From contig DCXP01000002.1 in NCBI GenBank assembly GCA_002327725.1, forward strand, positions 1 to 41,034: 41,034 nt of DNA, written 5' to 3'. The position numbers were made by a program, and so were the translations under genes. The notes beneath the pieces were generated by a model. It saw only the letters and a program-made list of their open reading frames with translations, ran no database searches and was not told the origin of the DNA. Source of the DNA: Proteobacteria bacterium UBA2133. Lineage in GTDB: Bacteria; Pseudomonadota; Gammaproteobacteria; Arenicellales; UBA868. This document shows, in pieces, positions 31,203-39,178 of this stretch (the first letter of the stretch is position 1; every line of letters begins with the position of its first letter).

Positions 31203-33623
31203 CTATACGTCGAGGTTGCCGACGGCAAACGCGTTGCGCTGGATAAAGTCCCGGCGCGGCGCAACCTCTTCGCCCATCAGCACCGTAAAAATCTCGTCCG
31301 CGCCCACCGCGTCTTCAATCTGAACCTGTGACAGGCGCCGCTGCCCGGCGTCCATGGTGGTCTCCCAAAGCTGCTCCGGGTTCATCTCACCGAGGCCCTT
31401 GTACCTCTGGATATTGATCCCGCGACGTGCCTCTGACATCAACCAGGACAGCGCCTTGGCAAAGGTCTCCAGTTGCTGCTCACGCTGGCCGCGCTTTACC
31501 GTAATGGCGTCGCCGACTTCTGATCGGAGTCGATGCCCCAGGGCGGTTAGCGAGGTGTATTCAGTCGACTCAAAGAAGTCTCTCAGAAAGCGGCTTTGCC
31601 GGTAACGGCCGTGCCGCTCGCTATCGACCACCAGCACCGGAGCGTCAGCCGGGTCATCCCACGCCACCCGGTAGCTGGCACCAGCCCCCGTCTTCGCGTC
31701 GGCGTTGAGCGCCGCGCTTAGCGCGCCTGCAAACGCGTTGCGTTGCGCCGGGTCTGAAACGGCGGCAATCTCAAGCTGCGGCTGGTCACAAAACGCCCAG
31801 AGTACTTCTGTCTGATAACGTCTCGCCATCCGGCGAATGGCGGTCTCAACCGCAAAATAGTCGCTGCAGATGCCCCGCAGGGCGTTACCCGAAAGCGCTT
31901 TGGCGGTATCGTCTCCCGGCACCAACTCGGCGCCCTCCAGTGCCATATCGAGGAGCATCCGGTGCAGCTCATCATCATCCTTCACGTAGGTTTCTTTCTT
32001 TCCCGAAGTGAGTTTATAAAGCGGCGGCTGCGCAATATAGACGTGGCCACGCTCGATCAACTCTCGCATCTGCCGGTAGAAAAATGTCAGCAACAGTGTT
32101 CGGATATGGGACCCGTCGACATCGGCATCGGTCATGATAATGACCCGGTGATAGCGCAGGCGGCTGACGTCGAAGTCATCGGTACCAATGCCCGTTCCCA
32201 GGGCGGTAATGAGCGTACCGACCTCGTCTGACGCCAGCATCTTGTCAAAACGGGCCTTCTCGACATTCAGAATCTTACCTTTTAATGGCAGGATCGCCTG
32301 GAACCGCCGGTCCCGGGCTTGCTTTGCCGAACCCCCGGCAGAGTCGCCTTCGACCAGGTAGATCTCGCAAAGCGCCGGGTCTTTTTCCTGGCAATCGGCG
32401 AGTTTGCCTGGCAACCCGCCAATCTCAAGGGCACTTTTGCGCCGGGTCATTTCCCGCGCCTTTCGAGCTGCATCGCGCGCTCTGACAGACTCGACGATCT
32501 TCTCCATGATCGCGCGTGCCTCTGTGGGGCGCTCCAGCAGAAAGGTGCTCAGGTGGTCGTTTACCAGTGATTCCACAGGCCCCCGGACATTGGAAGACAC
32601 GAGTTTGTCTTTGGTCTGTGAGGAAAACTTGGGATCGGGAACCTTGACCGACAGCACGGCCGTAAGACCCTCGCGGCAGTCCTCGCCACGCAGGCTGATT
32701 TTGGCTTTTTTCGCGAGTCCGGACTCCTCCATATAGCGCCCCATCGTGCGTGTTATCGCCGAGCGCAGGCCCTCCAGGTGGCTTCCCCCATCACGCTGGG
32801 GGATGTTGTTGGTGTAGCAAAAGACGTTCTCCTGGTAGGAGTCATTCCACTGAAGCGCGAGCTCGACAATAATGCTGTCGCGTTCATCCCGTATATAACA
32901 GGTGGTCGGGTGCAGCGCGCTTTTCTGGCGGTTGAGATGGGCCACAAAGGCCTCGATCCCGCCTTTGTACTCGAAAATATCTTCGGTATCCGTACGCTCA
33001 TCGACCAGCCGGTTGCGCACCCCCGAGTTCAGGAAAGACAACTCCCGCAGCCGCTTGGCAAGAATATCGTGGTGCATTACGGGATCTGAGAAGACCTCCG
33101 GATCCGGTCGAAAGTGCACCTCGGTGCCGGTTCGGTCAGTCTCACCGACAACGGCAAGCGGCGCCCTGGCAAGACCTTTTTCGAATTCCTGACGGAATAT
33201 CTGGCCCTCTCTGTGGATTGTGAGTCTCAGGTAGGAAGAAAGGGCATTCACCACAGAAACCCCGACGCCGTGCAGGCCCCCAGACACTTTGTACGAAATC
33301 TGGTCGAATTTCCCCCCGGCGTGCAGTTGCGTCATGATGACCTCGGCTGCAGAACGCCCCTCTTCGGCAATCATTCCTGTCGGAATACCGCGCCCGTCGT
33401 CGACCACGCTGATGGTCTCATCAGCGTGGATGGTGACCGTCACCTCGCTGCAAAATCCCGCCAGCGCCTCGTCGATCGCGTTGTCGACGACCTCAAACAC
33501 CATGTGGTGCAGGCCTGTGCCATCGTCGGTATCGCCGATATACATACCAGGGCGCTTGCGCACCGCTTCAAGGCCTTTGAGAACCTTGATACTGCTTTCA
33601 TCATAGACAGGGGATGTCGCCAT
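31203..33623 (-). CDS. gyrB: DNA gyrase subunit B
   Basis: The ATPase and TOPRIM subunit of gyrase; 806 residues, near the E. coli 804. The GHKL ATPase is seen in VLKGLEAVRKRPGMYIGDT, EVVDNAIDEALAG and GGLHGVGVSVVNALS. The TOPRIM block is LVEGDSAGGSAKQARDR, with PLKGKILNVEKAR and MTDADVDGSHIRTLLLTFF. The C-terminal part contains the proteobacterial insert and QRYKGLGEMNPEQLWETTM. The ATG at 33623 is chosen (family start, GGAG 5 bp upstream); the frame is open 16 codons further. It follows dnaN with no recF between. Confidence 0.98.
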   Translation of the reverse strand: MATSPVYDESSIKVLKGLEAVRKRPGMYIGDTDDGTGLHHMVFEVVDNAIDEALAGFCSEVTVTIHADETISVVDDGRGIPTGMIAEEGRSAAEVIMTQLHAGGKFDQISYKVSGGLHGVGVSVVNALSSYLRLTIHREGQIFRQEFEKGLARAPLAVVGETDRTGTEVHFRPDPEVFSDPVMHHDILAKRLRELSFLNSGVRNRLVDERTDTEDIFEYKGGIEAFVAHLNRQKSALHPTTCYIRDERDSIIVELALQWNDSYQENVFCYTNNIPQRDGGSHLEGLRSAITRTMGRYMEESGLAKKAKISLRGEDCREGLTAVLSVKVPDPKFSSQTKDKLVSSNVRGPVESLVNDHLSTFLLERPTEARAIMEKIVESVRARDAARKAREMTRRKSALEIGGLPGKLADCQEKDPALCEIYLVEGDSAGGSAKQARDRRFQAILPLKGKILNVEKARFDKMLASDEVGTLITALGTGIGTDDFDVSRLRYHRVIIMTDADVDGSHIRTLLLTFFYRQMRELIERGHVYIAQPPLYKLTSGKKETYVKDDDELHRMLLDMALEGAELVPGDDTAKALSGNALRGICSDYFAVETAIRRMARRYQTEVLWAFCDQPQLEIAAVSDPAQRNAFAGALSAALNADAKTGAGASYRVAWDDPADAPVLVVDSERHGRYRQSRFLRDFFESTEYTSLTALGHRLRSEVGDAITVKRGQREQQLETFAKALSWLMSEARRGINIQRYKGLGEMNPEQLWETTMDAGQRRLSQVQIEDAVGADEIFTVLMGEEVAPRRDFIQRNAFAVGNLDV

Positions 33624-33647
33624 AAACACTCCGGAATTGGTCCGAGA

Positions 33648-33658
33648 ATTATACCACC
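33648..33658 (-). promoter_or_regulatory. Extended -10 promoter of gyrB
   Basis: The minus strand reads TGGTATAAT, a perfect -10 with the TGn extension, 24 bp upstream of the gyrB ATG; no clear -35. It lies between parS site 1 and gyrB, so gyrB can be transcribed independently of dnaN. Confidence 0.6.
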
Positions 33659-33707
33659 TGCACCGGGCCATAATCCCGGAAAATGGCTATTTTTAGCGGT
33701 TTTTAGT

Positions 33708-33723
33708 GGTTCCACGTGGAACA
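33708..33723. other. parS centromere site 1
   Basis: GGTTCCACGTGGAACA, differing at one end base from the perfect palindrome TGTTCCACGTGGAACA, the chromosomal parS sequence of Pseudomonas-type ParB. It lies in the dnaN-gyrB gap, about 1.2 kb from the dnaA-dnaN DnaA boxes. Confidence 0.92.
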
Positions 33724-33725
33724 TT

Positions 33726-33743
33726 CAGCCTTTGTTCAGGCTG
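33726..33743. repeat. Hairpin between the two parS sites
   Basis: CAGCCT and AGGCTG form a 6-bp stem around a 6-nt loop, filling the gap between the two parS sites and sharing its last bases with the second. It could weakly terminate dnaN transcription, but no T-run follows. Confidence 0.4.
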
Positions 33744-33757
33744 TTCCACGTGGAACA
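33742..33757. other. parS centromere site 2
   Basis: A perfect 16-bp palindrome, TGTTCCACGTGGAACA, 34 bp centre to centre from site 1 and 12 bp downstream of the dnaN stop codon. The ParA and ParB genes are outside the window. Confidence 0.95.
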
Positions 33758-33769
33758 TCGCGGGCTCGC

Positions 33770-34870
33770 CTAAAGGCGCATCGGCATGATGAGATACAGC
33801 GTGTCGTCGTTGTCGGGATCGTGCAGCATGCACCCGGTATTCGCATCCTGAAGTTCGGCCTCTATCTGGTCGCTGGTAAGCGCCTTCAGCGCGTCCATCA
33901 GGTAGGTTACGTTAAAGCCGATTTCCACATCAGTCCCGTTGTACTCGACCGCAATCTCATCTATGGCCTCTTCGTGTTCCGGATTGTGGGCGCTGACCCG
34001 GAGGCTTCCTTTACTGAGTTCAATCCGGATACCTCGGTATTTCTCATTGGTCAAAACAGCGGTTCTGGTAAGCACCTCGTGAAACTGTTGCCGGTCAACG
34101 ACCATTTTCTGGTTAAGGACCTGTGCCATAACCGCTTTGTAATCCGGGAATTTTCCATCGATCAGCTTACTAATCAGGGTGGCCCCGGGGCGTTCCAGCC
34201 TGATGTGGTTGTTGTTGAGCTCCATAGTCATATCTTCCGCGCCTTCGCCCAGAAATCGACCAAGTTCCGCCACCGCCTTGCGCGGGACGATGACCTGGCG
34301 TTGTCCCCCTGCCGGGCTTTTGAGTGACGTCCGGCTCCTCGCCAGGCGGTGCCCGTCGGTAGCGACCGTTGTGATGGTGCTGCCTTCAAGCTCCAGCAGA
34401 ACCCCATTAAGAAAATACCGGACATCCTGCTGCGCCATGGAAAACGACGTCCGGTCAAGCAGCGCTTTAAGCTCTTTTCGTGGGATGGTGATCCGCTCTT
34501 CCCATTTTCCGGCTTCGAGGCGGGGGAAATCCTTAGGTGGTAAGGCCTGCAGGGTAAAGCGGCTCCGGCCCGAGCGCATTTTCGCCTTATCGCCCTCACC
34601 GCTGAAATCAATGGTCGCCGTCTCCGGCAGCGCGCGACAGATATCGAGCAGTTTTCGTGCGGTGGCGGTGCACTCCCCGTCCTCACCGCTCAGCACTTGT
34701 GCCTCAATACTGATCTCAACTTCAAGATCCGTACCTACCAGTGTTAATCGTTTACCTTCCAGGCGCAGGAAAACATTCGCAAGGATGGGTAAGGTCTGGC
34801 GCCGCTCAACCACACTAGTGACGATGCTAAGCGGGCCTAACAGAACTTCGCGCTCAATCTGAAATTTCAT
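33770..34870 (-). CDS. dnaN: DNA polymerase III beta sliding clamp
   Basis: The ring-shaped processivity clamp of the replicative polymerase; 366 residues as in E. coli. Three beta-clamp domains are visible, with MKFQIEREVLLGPLSIVTSVVERRQTLPIL (first 30 residues), FLNGVLLELEGSTITTVATDGHRLA, and the C-terminal YLMDALKAL and MPMRL, the usual end. It follows dnaA in the same direction, with 195 bp of AT-rich, DnaA-box-containing DNA between. The ribosome binding site is weak. Confidence 0.98.
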   Translation of the reverse strand: MKFQIEREVLLGPLSIVTSVVERRQTLPILANVFLRLEGKRLTLVGTDLEVEISIEAQVLSGEDGECTATARKLLDICRALPETATIDFSGEGDKAKMRSGRSRFTLQALPPKDFPRLEAGKWEERITIPRKELKALLDRTSFSMAQQDVRYFLNGVLLELEGSTITTVATDGHRLARSRTSLKSPAGGQRQVIVPRKAVAELGRFLGEGAEDMTMELNNNHIRLERPGATLISKLIDGKFPDYKAVMAQVLNQKMVVDRQQFHEVLTRTAVLTNEKYRGIRIELSKGSLRVSAHNPEHEEAIDEIAVEYNGTDVEIGFNVTYLMDALKALTSDQIEAELQDANTGCMLHDPDNDDTLYLIMPMRL

Positions 34871-35065
34871 ATTTAATCTAGAAGGATGTTAGTGTTTATA
34901 AGGCCTGTGGATAAGTTGATTACAATATTTTCCCTCTTATTTACAACTACTTATAATTTTTCTACTGTTAAGAATCCTGTGGATAGAAAGCGCGGAAAAT
35001 CGGGATAAAAAACCCCCTGCACGAGCACCGCGATTCTAGCCGACATTATCCACAATTTATCCTCG
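34871..35065. other. Origin region, part 1: dnaA-dnaN intergenic DnaA boxes
   Basis: AT-rich DNA with DnaA boxes at 34906-34914 (TGTGGATAA, perfect), 34978-34986 (TGTGGATAG, one mismatch) and 35046-35054 (TTATCCACA, perfect, opposite orientation). The stretch 34915-34975 is strongly AT-rich and could unwind. In Pseudomonas both this gap and the dnaA-rpmH gap can act as origins. No protein-coding frame is present. Confidence 0.7.
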
Positions 35066-36418
35066 TTAAGCGCCCAGGATTCTCTGTAGATTCTGATAAT
35101 CCTCTCTTACCCTGGCGTCGGTCGAAATCAACTCCTGGACCTTCCTTTGGGCGTGCAGCACGGTGGTATGGTCGCGCCCACCAAACGCATCCCCAATCTC
35201 GGGCAGGCTCATGTTGGTCAATTCCTTCGCCAGCGCCATCGCGATCTGTCTTGGCCTCGTAATCTGCCGGTTGCGCCGCTTCGAGTGCAGATCGGCGATC
35301 CGCATCTTGAAATATTCAGCGACGGTTTTTTGAATATTCTGAATCGTCACCCTTCGCTCCTGGAACACCAACAGATCGCGCAAAGCCTCGCGGGTCAGTT
35401 CAAGGTCAATAGGCCGCCCGGTGAAGCTGCTGCTTGCGACAATACGATGCAGCGCGCCTTCCAACTCACGGACATTTGATCGGATCTGGCGGGCGATAAA
35501 AAAAGCAACCTCATCGGGCAAATGCACCCCTTTGAGTTGCGCTTTGTGCTGTAGGATGGCGACCCGGGTTTCGAGCTCCGGCGGGTCGATCGGCACCGTC
35601 AAACCGCTGCCAAATCGGGAGATCAGCCTCTCCTGGACGCCGGTGATCTCTTTTGGAAAGCGGTCACTGGTGATGATGACCTGGCGCTGACCCTCAACTA
35701 AGGTATTGAAAGTATGGAAGAATTCTTCTTGAGAGTGCTCTTTTCCCGAAAAAAACTGAATGTCGTCAATCAGTAGCGCGTCGAGCGATCGATAGTAGCG
35801 CTTAAAGTCGTTAATCGCGTTATGCTGCAATGCTTTGACCATATCAGCCACGAAACGTTCCGAGTGAACGTAGACCACATTGGCTTTGGCCTGGTTTTCC
35901 ATCACCAGGTTGCCAGCCGCCTGCATCAAGTGGGTCTTGCCGAGACCGACACCGCCGTAAAGAAACAGCGGGTTGTATGCCTTTCCCGGATTCTCACCGA
36001 CCTGGCGGGCGGCTGCCCGGGCGAGCTGGTTGGATTTCCCGCCAATATGGGTATCAAATGTGAATGCGGGATTGAGCCGTCCCTCGAAACGCAAAGGCCC
36101 GGCTACAGGGCGGCCAGCAGGCCCGTCTCTAACCTTGCCGGCAGCTGCGGACGGCGCGACACCGCTACCCACCTCCACCTTGAGGTCCAAAGGTGTTGTG
36201 CTGAAACTGTTCACAAGCCGGGCGACTTCGTCGAGCATTTCTTTGACAATGAAATCCCTGACAAAGCGGTTGGGGGCGAGCAGTTTCAGATGTCCACCTT
36301 CCTCGATGGCCTGCAATGGGCGAATCCAGGTATTGAACTGCTGGGGCGAGAGATCGTCCTCGAGGCGGCCTAAACACAGGTTCCAAACTGCAGACAACGG
36401 CAAATCTCCCAAAGTCAT
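35066..36418 (-). CDS. dnaA: Chromosomal replication initiator DnaA
   Basis: 450 residues from the ATG at 36418; the frame is open 22 codons further, but the family start TLGDLPLSAVWNLCLGRLE fits this Met. Domain I is at 1-85, then a short linker (domain II). The AAA+ domain III has Walker A GGVGLGKTHLMQA and Walker B LLIDDIQFFSGKE. Domain IV has the DnaA signature around ELTNMSLPEIGDAFGGRDHTTV, which reads the 9-bp boxes found on both sides of the gene. Domain II is short, making the protein slightly smaller than E. coli DnaA (467). The ribosome binding site is weak. Confidence 0.98.
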   Translation of the reverse strand: MTLGDLPLSAVWNLCLGRLEDDLSPQQFNTWIRPLQAIEEGGHLKLLAPNRFVRDFIVKEMLDEVARLVNSFSTTPLDLKVEVGSGVAPSAAAGKVRDGPAGRPVAGPLRFEGRLNPAFTFDTHIGGKSNQLARAAARQVGENPGKAYNPLFLYGGVGLGKTHLMQAAGNLVMENQAKANVVYVHSERFVADMVKALQHNAINDFKRYYRSLDALLIDDIQFFSGKEHSQEEFFHTFNTLVEGQRQVIITSDRFPKEITGVQERLISRFGSGLTVPIDPPELETRVAILQHKAQLKGVHLPDEVAFFIARQIRSNVRELEGALHRIVASSSFTGRPIDLELTREALRDLLVFQERRVTIQNIQKTVAEYFKMRIADLHSKRRNRQITRPRQIAMALAKELTNMSLPEIGDAFGGRDHTTVLHAQRKVQELISTDARVREDYQNLQRILGA

Positions 36419-36661
36419 AGCGGCAGCAACTAGCCCGGTTGGCCTAACACTGCGTGGTTTACGCCCTGTTTTCGACCAAATCAAGTTGGGTCGATAGGAG
36501 GATTCTAGTCGCTGAGATCATTTTTATCCACAAGATATTTAGAAAAAAATCTTATCCACAACTTTCCAAAAAACAGTTAGAAAACAAGAAAAATATTGAC
36601 ATTTTTTAGGTTTAAGAGGTACATTCCAACGCCCTTTGCCGCTTCCATATCTGTTATCAGT
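36419..36661. other. Origin region, part 2: dnaA-rpmH intergenic DnaA boxes
   Basis: Two perfect DnaA boxes TTATCCACA in the same orientation at 36524-36532 and 36552-36560, 28 bp apart. They are followed by an A-rich run (36561-36600) suited to unwinding. The gap separates the minus-strand dnaA and plus-strand rpmH, the usual oriC position in Pseudomonas-like bacteria. It also contains the rpmH promoter and must contain the dnaA promoter, for which I see no convincing hexamers. Confidence 0.75.
36596..36625 (+). promoter_or_regulatory. Sigma-70 promoter of rpmH
   Basis: A perfect TTGACA (36596-36601), 18-bp spacer and TACATT (36620-36625, 4/6). The start would be near 36632, 30 nt before the rpmH ATG. 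Confidence 0.65.
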
Positions 36662-36796
36662 ATGAAAAGAACTTTCCAGCCCAGCGTGGTCAAACGTAAA
36701 CGCCGCCATGGTTTCCGGGCGCGCATGAAAACCCGCGGGGGCCGAGCGATCATCAACGCCCGGCGCGCGAAAGGTCGGGCGACACTCAGCGCCTAA
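36662..36796 (+). CDS. rpmH: 50S ribosomal protein L34
   Basis: 44 residues, very basic, beginning MKRTFQPSVVKRKRRHGFR and continuing ARMKTRGGRAIINARRAKGR, the complete L34 sequence type. A longer frame opens at 36596, but the family start is the ATG at 36662. It starts the conserved rpmH-rnpA-yidD-yidC-mnmE series, 29 bp before rnpA. Confidence 0.98.
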   Translation: MKRTFQPSVVKRKRRHGFRARMKTRGGRAIINARRAKGRATLSA

Positions 36797-36825
36797 GCCG
36801 TGACCGCGCCAACCGGTGCGCGTCC

Positions 36826-37185
36826 ATGAGCAGTTATGGCTTTCCCGCGGCCCGACGGCTGCTTCGGGCAGCAGCGTTCAGAGCGGTACTCGACGACCGA
36901 TGTGGCAGTAAAGATAAGCTGTTTGTGGTCTATGCTAAGGCGAACGGACTCGCACGGGGTCGGCTGGGGATCACCGTATCAAAAAAGACGTCGCCGAAGG
37001 CTGTGCGGCGCAACCTGATAAAAAGATTAGTGAGAGAATCTTTCCGGCACCATGCAGCGGATGTTTCTGGTCTGGATATCGTTGCCATAGCACGCCAGCC
37101 GTGTGCTAGCGCGGCAAACAAGGACATTTGCCAAAGTCTGGACAGGCATTGGCACCAGGTAAATAGCCAATGCAGAAAATCCTGA
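36826..37185 (+). CDS. rnpA: Ribonuclease P protein component
   Basis: The basic protein that helps the RNase P RNA bind and cut pre-tRNA; 119 residues (E. coli 119). The RNR signature region is AVRRNLIKRLVRESFR (about residues 64-79), preceded by GRLGITVSKKTSPKA. The N-terminal FPAARRLLRAAAFRAVL corresponds to the usual F..RLL....F..V. Its last 16 bp overlap yidD in another frame. Confidence 0.96.
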   Translation: MSSYGFPAARRLLRAAAFRAVLDDRCGSKDKLFVVYAKANGLARGRLGITVSKKTSPKAVRRNLIKRLVRESFRHHAADVSGLDIVAIARQPCASAANKDICQSLDRHWHQVNSQCRKS

Positions 37186-37415
37186 TCGCGTTTCTGAAGG
37201 CGTACCGTTATCTGGTCAGCCCATGGTTTGGGCAGTCCTGCCGGTTTTATCCTTCCTGCTCGTGTTACGCCATTGAGGCCGTGGAGACGCGCGGGCCGCT
37301 GTTGGGTTTATGGCTTGCGCTTCGGCGCCTCGGCCGCTGCCACCCATGGCACCCGGGCGGCTATGACCCGGTTCCAGGAGGACGAAGCCCAGACCCCCAG
37401 GGCGAGCGCGCCTAA
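37170..37415 (+). CDS. yidD: Membrane protein insertion efficiency factor YidD
   Basis: 81 residues (E. coli 85). The family core is KAYRYLVSPWFGQSCRFYPSCSCYAIEAVETRG, with the three conserved Cys (about residues 25, 30 and 32), and then RRLGRCHPWHPGGYDPVP. An N-terminal amphipathic helix is expected to lie on the inner membrane and assist YidC insertion. It overlaps rnpA by 16 bp and its TAA directly abuts the yidC ATG. Confidence 0.96.
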   Translation: MQKILIAFLKAYRYLVSPWFGQSCRFYPSCSCYAIEAVETRGPLLGLWLALRRLGRCHPWHPGGYDPVPGGRSPDPQGERA

Positions 37416-39137
37416 ATGGACTTTCAACGATTAATCCTGTTCGGCGCGCTAGGAATGGTGCTCCTGCTGCTGTGGCAGTCATGGCTCGAGTATGAGTCCG
37501 GCAAGAACGGCGCCGCCATGAACGCGAATACCCCTGCATCCCAGGTATCCGGGGCCGCACAAGACACTACCACCGCAACAAAACCCGAGGCCGATGACGT
37601 ACCTCAGGCACCGGCCGTCTCAGCAGCGCCTGAGACCTCAGACACCGCCGCTGCGATTCCGCTGAGTCAAAGCCTGCCGGGAGAGCGCCGCGTCATCGCT
37701 GAAACGGACATCATCCGTGCCGAGATTGATACCAGAGGCGGAGATCTCAGGCGTCTGGCGTTACTGACTTATCCGGTCTCTCTGGATGAGCCGGACACCC
37801 CCTTTGTGCTGCTGAATGATTCGGGTGCTGACCTATTCCTGATTCAGGATGGATTGTTAAGCGCAGGGCGTGAGGCGCCAAATCATCACACGATTTTTTC
37901 TACCGAGCGGCAGAATGTAAGACTCTCCCCCGGCGAGGACAGCGTCCAGGTTCACCTTGAGTGGACATCCGACGACGGTGTTGTTTTCCGGAAAACGTTC
38001 ACATTCCACAGGAACAGTTACTACATCGACGTTGCCTTTACCGTGGATAACCAGAGCAGTGACCAGTGGGTGGGTTACCGGTACTCGCAGATTCTGCGCA
38101 CACAGGTGGCCGAACCGAGCAGCGGCTTTGGCTTTCTTGGACGACTGCCGAGCTATAAAGGCGGCGCCATATTTACCCCGGAGGACAAGTACCAGAAGAT
38201 CGACTTCGAGGAGATGTACGAGGCGAATCTCGCCCGATCCACAACTTCAGGCTGGGTCGCGATGCTGCAGCATTATTTCGTGGGTGCTCTGCTCCCCAGT
38301 GCCGGCACCGGCTATGAGTTCTACTCGAATGTCACCCGCCGGGATAGCGGACCCCGTTATCTGATCGGTTACAAGACAACCCAGCCCACCGCGGTTCCGG
38401 CGGGCGGCTCGCAGACGCTCCGAGGCCAGATGTACATCGGGCCGAAAGAAACCCAACGGATGATCAAGGCCGACAACCAGCTGGAACTGACCGTCGACTA
38501 CGGCTGGCTGACGCCGGTGTCATCACCCCTTTTCTGGGTCATGACCTACATCAACCAGGTCGTCAACAACTGGGGTGTCTCCATCATTCTGTTGACCCTT
38601 CTGGTCAAACTGGTGTTCTTCCCGCTTTCTGCAGCCAGTTACAAATCCATGGCGCGCATGAAAAAGATGCAGCCGCGCATGCAAACGCTGAAAGAGCGGT
38701 TCGGCGACGATAAGCAGAAATTCCAGCAGGCGATGATGGAGATCTACAAAAAAGAGAAGATCAATCCGCTTGGAGGATGTCTCCCCATCGTCATCCAGAT
38801 ACCGGTCTTCATCGCTTTGTACTGGGTGTTGCTGGAGAGCGTCGAGCTGCGCCAGGCACCGTTTGCGCTCTGGATTCAGGACCTGTCTCTGCAGGATCCC
38901 TACTACGTGCTGCCGATATTGATGGGCGCTTCCATGTTCGGCCAGCAGTTGCTCAACCCCACACCTTTGGATCCGATGCAGCAGAAGATCATGATGGCGC
39001 TGCCGGTGGTATTCACAATCTTCTTCCTGTGGTTTCCCTCGGGCCTGGTCTTGTACTGGCTGGTCAATAACGTTCTGTCGATCGCCCAGCAGTGGGTAAT
39101 TACCCGCAAGATACAGGCCGCCGACAGCAAGACCTGA
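37416..39137 (+). CDS. yidC: Membrane protein insertase YidC
   Basis: Inserts and folds inner-membrane proteins, alone or with SecYEG. The 573 residues have the gram-negative layout: an N-terminal membrane helix (about 4-22), an Ala/Thr/Pro-rich linker, a large periplasmic beta-sandwich domain (about 80-340), and five C-terminal helices of the conserved insertase core with SPLFWVMTYINQVVNNWG, KSMARMKKMQPRMQTLKERF and GGCLPIVIQIPVFIALYWVL. The hydrophilic-groove basic residue is Lys (LLVKLVFFPLS), where E. coli has Arg. It starts directly at the yidD stop. Confidence 0.97.
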   Translation: MDFQRLILFGALGMVLLLLWQSWLEYESGKNGAAMNANTPASQVSGAAQDTTTATKPEADDVPQAPAVSAAPETSDTAAAIPLSQSLPGERRVIAETDIIRAEIDTRGGDLRRLALLTYPVSLDEPDTPFVLLNDSGADLFLIQDGLLSAGREAPNHHTIFSTERQNVRLSPGEDSVQVHLEWTSDDGVVFRKTFTFHRNSYYIDVAFTVDNQSSDQWVGYRYSQILRTQVAEPSSGFGFLGRLPSYKGGAIFTPEDKYQKIDFEEMYEANLARSTTSGWVAMLQHYFVGALLPSAGTGYEFYSNVTRRDSGPRYLIGYKTTQPTAVPAGGSQTLRGQMYIGPKETQRMIKADNQLELTVDYGWLTPVSSPLFWVMTYINQVVNNWGVSIILLTLLVKLVFFPLSAASYKSMARMKKMQPRMQTLKERFGDDKQKFQQAMMEIYKKEKINPLGGCLPIVIQIPVFIALYWVLLESVELRQAPFALWIQDLSLQDPYYVLPILMGASMFGQQLLNPTPLDPMQQKIMMALPVVFTIFFLWFPSGLVLYWLVNNVLSIAQQWVITRKIQAADSKT

Positions 39138-39178
39138 GCACCTTTCAGGACCGCTTGCGCTAAGACCGGAAAAATACC

